DNA of 64,000 nucleotides. Source: Ulva prolifera. Lineage: Eukaryota > Chlorophyta > Ulvophyceae > Ulvales > Ulvaceae. The notes under the pieces were generated by a model, which saw nothing but the letters and a program-made list of their open reading frames with translations, was not told where the DNA came from and did not search any database. Location of the stretch: NCBI GenBank assembly GCA_023078555.1, contig CM041200.1, positions 6,859,361 to 6,923,360 of the forward strand, given 5' to 3'. How positions within the stretch are numbered: position 1 is the first letter of the stretch; every line of letters starts with the position of its first letter. The position numbers were made by a program, and so were the translations under genes. Positions 24,272-34,893 of this stretch are shown in pieces.

Positions 24272-25707
24272 TTTGTGCTGCATGAGTTGCATCAATTCAT
24301 GCACGGCAGCGACTTTACGCAGCGACAGTCCTGACGCCTACGTGCACGGGCAGGTTGCATCGATGCCGCTGCCAGCACCATACCCAGGATCAAAAGCAAT
24401 CACAATGTCATACCATGATGCTTGAAGAGTTCTGGAGGCAGCAGCTGTATAGTCTGTGGTGGACGAACGAGACCTGCCCAGAGCAACTGCTCGAGCCTGC
24501 CGGGCCGGCCCATCATGATATAGTGTCGGCTGGGTACCCGGGAGACCCCCTGTTAGCGGGAGACATGACTACAGACGCCACGCCCGAGTCGGGCAAGATA
24601 GCATGGGGGCACGTCGGTGCTACCATATGGCCACATATTGTCACAACGGTCCGAGGCAGGGGGCTGAAACCACGCAGCTTTCCATCTGGAGCCACCGCAT
24701 GATAAGGACCACCAAAGAAAACTGCGTGACGACACTGTAGAGGAGGTAGATAAGGCCCGCCACGTCAATATTTATGCCTCGAAGGCATCGAGGAGCTCGC
24801 TTCCGGCGATGCCAACGTTTGCATATGACTTTTTGCATCGTCTGATTGTGTTACAAGGACAAAGGCAGCAAGGCGGGCAGCACCGCGAAAGGAGCAAGCA
24901 GACGAAGCAAACACCAAGACACCCATGCACATCTCACCCATCACCGGCGCAGCAAGCATCGTCTGATTGTGCAGGGCACCTTCAATGGGACTTCGGTCGG
25001 CAGGGTCCAGCCTGGAGTACAAGCAAGCGATATCAATCGGCACGGTTTGTACTGATATCACAATATCTGATCAGTACTAGCAGGTACGCATTTTGGAAGT
25101 GCGAGCTTGCCACTGGCTACGATAGCTGTGCGTCGATGTCGCCAAAAATGCCAATGCTGATACTATCTTCCATTGTAGCTGTGCCTCCAATGTTGTCTGA
25201 GGAGACATGACGTTGCGTGGTCAGACTGTCCTTTGTGCAATCTCCTACGTGCTCTTGCTCCGGGGCATGCTCCGTCTCCCGTGAAACAGCTGCAACCCTG
25301 TTTGCTGCCTCGAAGCGTTCGATCATCCATCCAGAGCTGCATATGTGCACCCTTAGTGAAGCGCTGTGCTGGCCGCAATCATGCACCATGTGCAATTCAC
25401 ACACACGCGGTTAGATCCTGCTCTGGCTGAACATATCTACAGCAAAGCTGTGCATTGCATAGGTAGTGCAGACTACACACTACGTCCTTGAATTGTGCTG
25501 TTTGTAGCAATGGCATGCCAGCAGCTTTAAGGCGATCATCGACCAGCATGTATCTGTGAAAAGCAATCATCCTTTCTTAAAGGCGCATGTGATGCCAAAA
25601 AAACGTTGTGCATGAACGAGAGGTCTGTGCTCGGCTGCTGGTGGCATTAACTACTACAAGTATGCATTGCTGAGGCGTACAGTGAAGGCCCAAGCCTAAC
25701 TGTCAGC
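24272..25707. other. No supported gene; contains one short retro-insertion
   Basis: Apart from the 105-bp insertion at 24851-24955 I see no recognisable gene or repeat. ORFs of 60-130 codons occur on both strands without motifs. The 3' part should include the promoter of the nuclease-like gene that starts at 25708. Confidence 0.4.
24851..24955 (-). mobile_element. Retro-inserted fragment, short copy
   Basis: 105 bp nearly identical to the 3' portion of the element at 21855-22421, flanked by a perfect 16-bp duplication (24835-24850 and 24956-24971). On the minus strand it ends with CTTGTAA. This is a strongly 5'-truncated insertion, as expected from target-primed reverse transcription. Confidence 0.85.
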
Positions 25708-27413
25708 ATGAAATTCTTTCATCAAGTCCACGAGGTGAAATTTGTGCAGTTCATGATGGCCTCTTCTGATCTGGAAGCGTTGATCGGGGAATGTCAGACA
25801 CTTCCTGCTGGTACTGCCGAAACGCTGCATGAAGGAGGATACATGACTGCAGATCTGGTGAAAGCTGCGACAAGAGCACAGCTGCAGAGTGTGCTGGGGC
25901 AAGATGCAGGGGGGCTGCTATATCAGCACTGTCACCCCAGTACCGGTGCGCTTTGGCCATACCTTTGCATGTGCAGCAGTCAAGGTCAGCCTCGAGTAGT
26001 GGCCACCGTACCCAGATCAGGCTGACTCCAGTTGCTCACAGTAAGTTTCAGTGTACTGTGACATAAGCTTATAAGGACGCATCTTGCGTTGCTGCAGTGT
26101 GTGGTATCCGATCTGTCACTGACATCGGAATCAGTGACATGCTTGAATGGTCACGTTGGCCACCACTACGCGACCAGCATGTGTCAATTGTAGCATCAGC
26201 CGATTCATTGTATGCAAGAGTTCGCCTGTGCAGCTGAATTAGAATGTGTTGAATGCAGATGGTGCATTGCAAGGGATTGCTGAACAGATCGCGCATGCCA
26301 TCTCTGCAACAATGATGCCAATCTTGAATGAAGTGAAGCAAATTCAACAAAGTCAACAAGAAAGCTTGAACGAAGTGAAGCAGAGTCTCAGCGAGAAAGA
26401 GTCATTTAGCATTTCCGACGCCAAAGAATCGAATGTTCAACAATTGTGCGAATCCTTGGGTGTTGCACACGAGATTGACCCGTGTGTGCCACGACCAGCG
26501 GCACAGATTTTGCAAGAAGTTTCCACTATTGGGCCATTTGAATGGGATCTCTGTTCTGAGCCTGCCCAACACGAGAGATACGTTGCTTATGTCAAGCGGA
26601 TGCTAGGTGACGCACTCATTGATATGTTCCTAGTGAAGGAAGCGCCGCCAAATCTTTTGGATATTCATCAGCAAATCAAGGTCAAGGGAACAACTGATGT
26701 TGTCGTCGCAATCAGCAGGTTTGATAGCGTGAGACTAAAGAATGGTTTATGCATATGCTTTGAACTCAAGAAGCAAGCTGTGGACGCGACACTTAAAAGT
26801 GTGTTTGTTCAAAGTGTTGATGGTTGCGTTGGGAATGTCCAATTGCCTTTACTGTGCCGTGCGCTTTCTGGTTACCACCATCATGAAACTCTGTCTGTGT
26901 GCAGATTCATATTGGCAGACTCTGACAGAGCTTGTGACATCAAACTATGGTTCAGCCAAGTATCGGCCCATTGTGGTGTTGACAGATCTACGTGAGACCT
27001 GGAACATTTGCTGGATGGACGGTGGGCAGCCATACACCTATGCGGACTTGCCGCGATCGCATGCAATCCCACTTCTCAAGGATGTCGTTCGCGACGCTCA
27101 ATTGTATGACCTGTGCCGTCAAGAACTGCCTGTTCCAGATGGTCTACGTGATGCCGTTGAAGCTGCAAGGGCGGGTCCTTTCAGCTGGCTATTCAAACGT
27201 CGCCCTTATGGCCATGTAAGGCTACGCTCTGTACAAGAGGAGGCTGTCGGACAACCAATAGGAGAGGGCGTGTCATACTCTTGTGAAGTTCCCGATGGAC
27301 CTTTGGGTGCCCTGATGTCGCTTCAAGGCATGATGGGAAGTGAGGCAGAAGAGGAACAACTGTGGTGCGACATCCGTGATCGGATTGGTCTCGAATTATG
27401 GTTGCAGTCATGA
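25708..27413 (+). CDS. Crinkler-associated-type PD-(D/E)XK nuclease-like protein, 3 exons
   Basis: Three plus-strand exons join in phase: 25708-25939, 26259-26858 and 26905-27413 (446 residues). Residues about 15-60 look like a small helical domain (DLEALIGECQTL, LHEGGYMTADLVKAATRAQL). A coiled-coil-like stretch follows (NEVKQIQQSQQESLNEVKQS). The core has GTTDVVVAISRFDSV, CFELKKQAV (Glu and Lys near residue 246) and IVVLTDLRETWNICWM (about 300-315). That layout, an acidic strand, an E-x-K strand, then LTDL...W, is what I know from the REase-like nuclease domains of Crinkler-type proteins in oomycetes, fungi and algae. The assignment rests on pattern memory. The introns are 319 nt and 46 nt; the short one has the local GTGCGC...TGTGCAG borders. 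The start could also be the ATG at 25753. Confidence 0.6.
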
Positions 27414-28439
27414 CGTACCGCACGTCACCCGAGCAGGGAATGGATGTTGAGGCCTCATACGACATCATATCACACCGAAGTTTTGTCTGCCAGACACTGT
27501 TTGGCTCAATGATGCTGTTCCCATGGTACCACCCAAATCTGCTTCTCTGTAAGCGGCTTGAGATGCAACGAGTGCTCCTGTATAAGGTAACCATGGCTGT
27601 CAACGCGCATGCAAGAGCCAAGCACACGGTGCTACTATCTCTAGTGGAATTGTGGACGACATGTTGCTCAATCAGGCGACTGCTTTTTTGGTCACAATCT
27701 CGTGTGGTGTGCCTCTGTGTACAGACCTTCTCGGAGCTGCTTGACTGGCGGCTGAGGTGCAAGGTGGCACTGAAAATTCATTGATCATGCCTGCTGTGGA
27801 AGCAACACATGGCGACTTGATGCATGCAATGCGCAAGCATTGGCCTAGTTCCTCAGCCTGTGCAGTGTTTGCGTGCATCTATCGTATCACCGACATAGCA
27901 AGTTTCAGCATCTGGCTGTGCCAGTGCTGATGTAGCTCGAGGTTCCTTATTTTGTCGGATTTGGTTGTAACAGATGCACAGCGGCGCTACGTTGCTTGCT
28001 ATGCTCGAGTACACGCCGTGATTGACTCGCGTTCGAATGGATCCTGCTGAGTTCTGAAGCTGGATGTGTTTAGACACCAGCAAAAAGATCAGCCCTGTGC
28101 ATGCTTGTCAGCTAAGGATTCAAGATTGGTTTGTCTTCCTGTGGGATCTAGTGTGTCATCAATTAGGCCCGAAAGCGGCTGTACCGATAGCAAAGGTCAA
28201 GGCTGGACAGCTTGTGGCTAACGCTGTTGCCTTGCTTGAGAACCTCTCTGGCTTCTTGTTGGTGCTGTAGACATCGGTGATGTTTAACCCCTTGCCTGCT
28301 GTGCGCACTGCACGGTGATCCATTCACAAAGCCAGCATGTGCTGATAGACTGGGCCCAAGTCACAGCCAGGACGCAAAGTCCTGATACAATGGCCATACA
28401 CGCATATACCGAGTAGAGGTGCATTGTATGCCTGTGAGG
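27414..28439. other. No supported gene
   Basis: A short block near 27863 (GTGCATCTATCGTATCACCG) also occurs near 22560, so part of this region is dispersed repeat. An ORF at 28064-28270 has no motif. The 3' UTR of the nuclease-like gene presumably lies in the first few hundred bases. Confidence 0.4.
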
Positions 28440-28830
28440 CTCTAGGCCCATGTGGTAGAGCTTGCATATCTGGGCGAGTAGTGGAAAGCCCGCCTGGTAT
28501 TCCAGTTATGTTTCGCGTTAAAGGGGGCCCAGCAGCATGCCAGCAGCTCCCTATCGCACCCAAACCACCAGGCTGCCAGCCTGCCAATTCCGGTGGCCAA
28601 ACTCAGGCCTGAAACTCGCGTGTCCCATCATGCACCACACAGCCTCAAACTTGACACAAGTACCACTCTATGTCTCAGTATTGTTACTGCATAGTTTCAG
28701 CCGCATTGAGCGTCTATGAGTGATCTCGCCGCTGGTAGCTGTAGGCCCCGCTCGCCAGTGTGACGGTGCCCGTGCAACCTGTCTCTCCACAAGCGTGTGC
28801 TGGTGATGACACAGCATAGACTTGTTTGTT
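28440..28830 (+). repeat. Inverted repeat pair, left arm
   Basis: The sequence from about 28440 to 28830 reappears in reverse complement at 31265-31640. The best-conserved part is 28507-28672 (GTTTCGCGTTAAAGGGG, CCAGGCTGCCAGCCTGCCA, CACCACACAGCCTCAAACTT). The outer parts are more diverged. No coding potential is recognised. Confidence 0.75.
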
Positions 28831-29534
28831 TGATTCGCGGCTGCACCTGATGCCTTTTGTACGCGACGTAATTGGTCGATGGTGTGGTGATCGCCAGGCA
28901 ACACCGTTGCTACACCGCTGCCGCCAACTGAACGTCCTAAGGACACAAGTATGTACAAAACTTCATGTTTATGGCTGATCTGGTCCTGGAAGTGGCATCG
29001 CTGCATCTGTACTTCAGCACGTAGATTCCTTCGTTCACATGTGGGGTATGCAGTTCTAGCTGAGTGCAGAGCAAAGGGAATGCAGTTGCGTCCGATCTGC
29101 ATTCGTCCGATCTGCATGAGAAAATCACTAGGTCATCGTCACATGAAATAGAAATTCATGATGTCCTCCAGTGGTGGAGGTCCATCCAGAACTGTTGCTG
29201 CCTGATCGGTGTCCAGCCTGTCGTTGCGGGCTGCAGTCTTTATATTAGGTTACAGAATATGTTTTTATTTGCGTAGACTTCTTTGGCTTTATGCAATGGA
29301 TGTGCTGCGACGACTGTTTCAAGAACTCAGCAGAACTCAGCAACACGCTTGCACACACCAGCTGACATGCACCGTCTACAACGCTACAGGAGAAGCTGTT
29401 GTACAGTTTCGAATGGACAAAGAGTGCATCTGCTGTCCTTCAGCCGGATCAGGAGGCACTGGTGCTGAGCAATGCAGTTCAGCTCTAGAGAGCCCAGAAT
29501 CATGTACCGCCTATCCATTCTTGCTTCCATCAGT

Positions 29535-29780
29535 CCCACTCAAGTTACACATATTGGGCCATTGTATGGCAAAGCAAACAAAAATACATCAAGCCAAAGA
29601 GCGACCGGCTGCCACCATAGCAACAACAAAATCTCATCACAGCAAAAGACGCAAACAACATCCAAACACAATCGCATAAAACGCGCCACGACCAGAGCTC
29701 TCAACCCAGCAAAGCATCCACCGGCACATCAAAGCCATGGGTGAAATGCTTGCCGCACGACCGGGCGACGGCCGTCAGCG
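29535..29780 (-). mobile_element. 5'-truncated LINE fragment
   Basis: 246 bp matching the last part of the LINE at 53864-58297 in reverse orientation (from the codons around the C-terminus through the 3' UTR, ending at the complement of the TGTGTAACTT tail). It is flanked by a perfect 32-bp duplication (29503-29534 and 29781-29812), unusually long for a LINE. It interrupts repeat R copy 2. Confidence 0.93.
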
Positions 29781-29849
29781 TGTACCGCCTATCCATTCTT
29801 GCTTCCATCAGTAGAGCCCAAAGCTTTTCTGCACATGACAAGGACTGTG

Positions 29850-30470
29850 ACGACTAACCTGCAGCTTCAGCTGCACATTCAGTGCAGGATTTTGGTATAT
29901 GCCTGTGCCGGCACACAGATCGGCACATCTGCGGCACTCATACAGCACACCCAAGGTCACCGTTCTAGAACTGGAGATCACACAGCTCTGAAATTTGAAT
30001 ATGTGGATGCACCTGTCTCAAGGAGTATGGCTGCCAATGTTCAGCTGCAGCTGCTGCACATTGCGTGCATGGAGATGGTCTGCGCTTGTGCTGGCACACA
30101 ATACGGCAAATTTGCGGCACTCGCACAGCACACCCCAGCTCACCACTCTTGAACTGGAGATCGCACAGCTCTGAAATTTGAATATGTGGATGCACCTGTC
30201 TCAAGGAGTATGGCTGCCAATGTTCAGCTGCAGCTGCTGCACATTGCGTACATGGAGATGGTCTGGGATTGTGCTGGCACACAATATGGCAAATTTGCGG
30301 CACTCGCACAGCAAACCCCAGCTCACCACTCTGGAACTGGAGATCGCACAGCTCTGAAATTTGAATATGTGGATGCACCTGTCTCAAGGAGTATGGCTGC
30401 CAATGTTCAGCTGCAGCTGTTGCACATTGCGTGCATGGAGATGGTCTGGGCTTATGCTGTGCGCCCGTGT
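29850..30470. repeat. 183-bp satellite inside repeat R copy 2
   Basis: Three to four tandem units with a period of exactly 183 bp (the landmark CTGGAGATC starts at 29971, 30154 and 30337). 183 is divisible by three, so one frame translates as 61-residue repeats, but the same pattern exists on both strands and I do not take it as coding. Confidence 0.85.
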
Positions 30471-31264
30471 TTGCATGTACTCATTCCATTGCACAGGTTA
30501 CATGCTCCGGTACCTATGCATGTACATTAGGACCCCGCTCAGTCATCATAGGTGGGCGTGTTGCACGTGCACTGCTGATGACTGCCAGTTTGTTGCAGAG
30601 GCATGTTCTTGCTCTGCAATGATGTCTGAGCGATGATCGAATTGGACCTCTTGTTTTGGTGGAGATTGTGTCAAGCTATGTGTAGCGAGGTGCAGCTGTG
30701 TGCAGCGAGGTGGACAGCCAGCCATGTTCGCAATATTTCTGCAGATCTGCGGCCCTTGATGTGGAGCGGATATGTGGATGACAGCTTGCTGGCACGCTCT
30801 TTCGTGATCAGTACATTGATTCCCGCAACGAGGCGGCGATGAATCCATTGCAACAAGTGAAATCAAGCGTGGGGACCAGTGCTGCTGCAGCAATTGGACT
30901 GTAAGGCACACACCGCCTGTACAGCAACTGACAAGATATCATGTGTCCCTGATCCACGATTACAGCTACATTATCGGACAGAAATCGGCTGCAGCTTCCT
31001 TCGCATGTGTCCTCAAAGACGGGCTGCGATCCTTCACCCACACGACATGCACGTTTTGTGGGACCTGTGTGCGCACGCAACGCGGCATTGGCATGACATC
31101 CGTGAGTACCGCTGTAAGGCACCTGTAAGAAGCTTTCATGTAGCCGGCAATGCGACGGTACGGTTGATTGCGCTCTGAAGAAGCCGTATTCGACACGAGC
31201 TGTACGTCATGCAGACACAGCACGTTGCTATGATACAATTCGTATGGTACAACAGCTAATAAAA

Positions 31265-31640
31265 TTATGCTGTGTCATCACAGGCACACAATTTGCGAGA
31301 GAACGGTGGCGCGTACACAATCACGCTGGGGAGCCAGGCCAACAGCTACCAGAGCCGAGGTCACACAGAGGTGTTCGATGCAGCTGAAATTGAGTAGACA
31401 TAATCTGCAGATTTATAGAGTGGTACTTGTGTCAAGTTTGAGGCTGTGTGGTGCATGTTGGGATACGCGAGTTTCAGGCCTGAGTTTGGCCACCGGAGTT
31501 GGCAGGCTGGCAGCCTGGTGGTTTGGGTGCGATAGGGGGCTGCTGGCATGCTGCTGGGCCCCTTTTAACGCGAAACATAGCTGGGTATTCTCTGCGCAAG
31601 TCGGGTAGTGGCGCACGGGTATGGCTGCAGCCTGCGCGCT
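31265..31640 (-). repeat. Inverted repeat pair, right arm
   Basis: Reverse-complement partner of 28440-28830, best conserved at 31418-31582. It begins right where repeat R copy 2 ends. The two arms enclose about 2.4 kb, most of it repeat R copy 2. Confidence 0.75.
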
Positions 31641-32818
31641 TAACAATCCGTCGCAAATGCCTTGCCATTTAATGAATGGTTTCGTGCATATCGTTAACAA
31701 AGTCACATTGATCCCTGCTGTGCCGCCATTGTGGAGTTCCTGTCAACGAGTCGCTCGCAAGCAGCGAGCAAGGAAGCCGTATAGCGGTTGAATGGAACGA
31801 CGTTGCTGTGGTATATGACTCATATGTAGGCGCCGTCAACCAGTTTATATCCACACTCCGTGCACATTTAATTACACTGATACATGATTTGCATTCTGCA
31901 CACTGTTTCGGTCAAGCATACGCACAGAAGTAGCGCCGGAGCTGCAGGCTACACTGCAGCATGGACTTCATTGGCGATGCATGGAGCACACAAAACAGCG
32001 CACCAACACCTGCCAGCGGCAGTATAGATGAGCCGCAACCAGCAGAAAACGCGCTTCACTAGAAGCCCATTGCCTTCAACAGGTCCTGTCGCTGAGCATC
32101 TGGCAGAGATGACATCCAGAATGGCAGCATGCTACGCCGCTGGCATGCTCCCAATGGCATGCTCCCAATGGCATGCGCTGCTGAAGACATTGCGTCTTGA
32201 ACCTGCCCTCTGGCGACGTGTGCCTGTGGTTGTGCCTGCATTTGTTCAAAGCTATAGTGGCAAAGCTGTTGTAAAGTGACACCAAGTGTATCACTTACAC
32301 AATAGCACCAATGATGCATACCCAAATCCGAGTCGAGTTCCTGATATGGTCATCAGCTTCAGCTGCATCTCCTTGCTTGTGATTCATTGCTAAATTTCCT
32401 TTGTCTCGACAACAATGAACCTGTGGCTCCTGACCATCATGTGAAGTATACCTCGCACATCTATGACTGTGGGAAACATTCTGCTCATGGAACTGTGCAG
32501 ATTGACTCCAATTTCAAGTGGGAAACCGTCACTTCACGTAGATGTATCTCCAGCATTGCTTGAAGAACTGACGTTTGCTGCTCTACAAACCTCCAGAGTT
32601 GTGTGTCCAGTTGTGCTGCCGTTTGTGATCAGTGTCCAATACTGTTCTTGCATCGAACCTGAGAAAACACTAGCCACTGCCTCCAGCCATTTGTCACACA
32701 TGCTCCACAAATTGCATGTCTGCTGTTCTTTCAATGTGTTCGCCATGACTCGAGCCAGTACAACCTAGTGGTTGATCAGCTGAGTGATGAGTTGCTGACG
32801 GCAATCGAGGGTTCATGA
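31641..32818. other. No supported gene
   Basis: AT-richer sequence with ORFs of 60-100 codons on both strands and no motif. A short duplication of GGCATGCTCCCAAT occurs near 32140-32170. It is cut off on the right by the Copia B LTR. Confidence 0.4.
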
Positions 32819-33165
32819 TGTCACAATGCATGAGCCTGCGGGCAGCAGTGTGGTGACAGGTGCACCCATGCACGGACGATCCGCGGATCCAGTGCAGGGG
32901 TAAGCCGCCAGCCGAGATTGTCTCGATGTAGTGAGAGAGATCCCGCGAGGGTTTCCCGTCGTAACCTTGTGTGTTCAGTGTGCATATAAGCCTGTGCACA
33001 TTGAGATCTGTAACCTTTCTCTTTACTGTCTCACGGTACTAGCACTCTCCTTTAGCATCTCTCGGTTCTACCTCTGTGCGCAGCAGGTATGAGATGCTGG
33101 CTGTCCTGACCTGACTTACATAAGGACTGCGCGTCCGTCCTGCACAAATATTAGCTTTTCTGACA
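32819..33165 (+). repeat. 5' LTR of Copia B
   Basis: 347 bp. TATA-like CATATAAG at 32983-32990 and TGTAA at 33009-33013, arranged as expected for an LTR that holds both a promoter and a poly(A) signal. The primer-binding site TGGTATCGATGATG follows at 33166. Confidence 0.93.
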
Positions 33166-33480
33166 TGGTATCGATGATGTAAGCGTTATGTCTGTTTATG
33201 GTCCTGTTCAGGAAGCCGTCGGCCAATGTCTGTGCGCAGACACGGCGGGCATTCCACTGTTTGCTTGTTTCTGCCGGCGCTCAGACTGCGGTCAAAAGCG
33301 CAGGCATCATTTAGCTTTCTTGTAGTCTATTGTTGTTAGACACAATTCGAGAAGCTTGTTTTAATGATCAGCGCTGAGACAAGCGAACGCGCTCGCTTAT
33401 TTTTCTCAACCTGTCGGCTTGCGAGCCATCCCATCGTTTGGTTGCTGCGCGCGACAAACAACCGTCTGTCCTAATGCAGG

Positions 33481-34872
33481 ATGTCTCTCTCTAATGCAAA
33501 CTCTAACGCCAACTCTCCTCGCGAGGAGAGGCGTGACGATGCTGACCAGCAGCCTCTCGTCGACAGGGACGCTGACCAGCAGCTCCCTGACGGAGAACAG
33601 CCCGCGGGCATGTTGCTCCGGGGCGGACGAATTGTCCGGCCACGACCCTCTTCCCATACTGGGCAGAGCAGCCAGCAGGTGCCCTTTTCCTCTCATGATG
33701 TGAACGATCCTGGTCACACTGAGTCTCTCATATCACTCGAAACGTTGACCGAGGCGCTGCGTGCATCTCGGGGATGTAGCGAACCTGATTTGACTAAAGG
33801 AAAACTCCCTGAATGGAATTTTAAGACTGAAAGTTTCGTTGCGTACGAACAGAAAGTATTTTTGTGGTTAGGCCAATTTGAGTTAGATCATGATTTGCAG
33901 CACGAACCGTCTGCGGACGAACATCGTGTCCATGCTAGGGCGAGGACACAGGTCCTAATGTCTTTGCCTGACGCGGATAGGACGACTGTCTATCGCATGT
34001 CACACCTGTGTGAAGCATGGGCGTATTTGACTGCAAAGTATAGGCCCAGCACCGAAGCCGAAATCCACAGACTGTGGAGTCGGTTTAATTCTTTATCACA
34101 AAACAATAGAGATGTTGCGACATATTGTGGTGATGTGATGAGTGTTTACACTCAATCGGAGGCACTAGGTGCCGATGTGGGCCAGCGATGGCTTCGTTTG
34201 AAACTGTTAGAGGTGGGGGAGGAGTTCAATGCTATGCGCGGCGAAGTCCAACACTCCTCCCCTCATGTGATCATATCACGTTTGACTGAGCATGCTGACT
34301 TGCTCAAACAACAGCGGCAGCTGCAGGCTAGGTCTGGGGCGCCCGCGGGCAAACCAGGCCATGGCTGGCGCAAGCAACACCGTGGTGATGGTCCTGTGGT
34401 CGCCGCTCTCGCGGCCGGCCAGGCTCCTCGCGAGGAGACCAGGACCTGTTTCTTCTGCAAGAAGAAGGGGCATTTGTGTGCGAACTGCCCCCAACGCAAA
34501 CAGGCTGCGGCCAAGAATGTTTGCGCTATAGAGATGCCTGCCAAGTATCCGCAACCGGACGCATCTCTGCCGTGGAAAATTATTGTCGATAGTGGGTCGG
34601 ACATGCATATAGTAGGAAATCGTGAAATGTTCACTGAGTACGGTCCGTGTCAGAGAGTTGCCAATCTCGCGGGACCAGGGCAGCTTTCTATCATGGGCAG
34701 GGGAACCATTCAGGTGAACCTGGGTACTTATGTGGACAAGCATGGGAACAAGCATCCGCTGGATGTGGAAATCCCTGGTGTTTACTATGCGCCTGAATGT
34801 CCGTACAACCTGCTCTGCACAATGGGTCTTAGACATGAGCAGATGTTCCTAGATACGCGTAGAAATGTGTAG
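33481..34872 (+). CDS. Copia B gag and protease
   Basis: 463 codons. Gag region with an N-terminal Asn/Ser/Asp-rich stretch, then a retrotransposon gag domain (WNFKTESFVAYEQKVFLWLG, YLTAKYRPSTEAEIHRLWS), a CCHC zinc knuckle (CFFCKKKGHLCANC) and the protease site IIVDSGSDMHIVG. It ends at TAG 34870-34872. Copy A has TTG (Leu) at this place, so the stop is a mutation in this copy and not a programmed gag-pol boundary. Confidence 0.93.
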   Translation: MSLSNANSNANSPREERRDDADQQPLVDRDADQQLPDGEQPAGMLLRGGRIVRPRPSSHTGQSSQQVPFSSHDVNDPGHTESLISLETLTEALRASRGCSEPDLTKGKLPEWNFKTESFVAYEQKVFLWLGQFELDHDLQHEPSADEHRVHARARTQVLMSLPDADRTTVYRMSHLCEAWAYLTAKYRPSTEAEIHRLWSRFNSLSQNNRDVATYCGDVMSVYTQSEALGADVGQRWLRLKLLEVGEEFNAMRGEVQHSSPHVIISRLTEHADLLKQQRQLQARSGAPAGKPGHGWRKQHRGDGPVVAALAAGQAPREETRTCFFCKKKGHLCANCPQRKQAAAKNVCAIEMPAKYPQPDASLPWKIIVDSGSDMHIVGNREMFTEYGPCQRVANLAGPGQLSIMGRGTIQVNLGTYVDKHGNKHPLDVEIPGVYYAPECPYNLLCTMGLRHEQMFLDTRRNV

Positions 34873-34893
34873 TATATTCCTGGTCTGGGTGAT

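Larger units (their letters stand above)
29150..31262. repeat. Unnamed repeat R, copy 2, with a LINE insertion
   Basis: Collinear with copy 1 (22600-24270) but longer, because it carries a 246-bp LINE fragment and a differently sized internal satellite. Diverged and non-coding. Edges are approximate. Confidence 0.65.

Noticed and set aside
29799-30530. Repeat protein encoded by the 183-bp satellite
   Set aside because: Open frames occur on both strands and the related satellite in copy 1 has a period that is not a multiple of three.
34870-34872. Programmed stop between Copia B gag-protease and integrase
   Set aside because: Copy A has a Leu codon at this site and the stop lies after the protease in the pol region, so it is better explained as a mutation.
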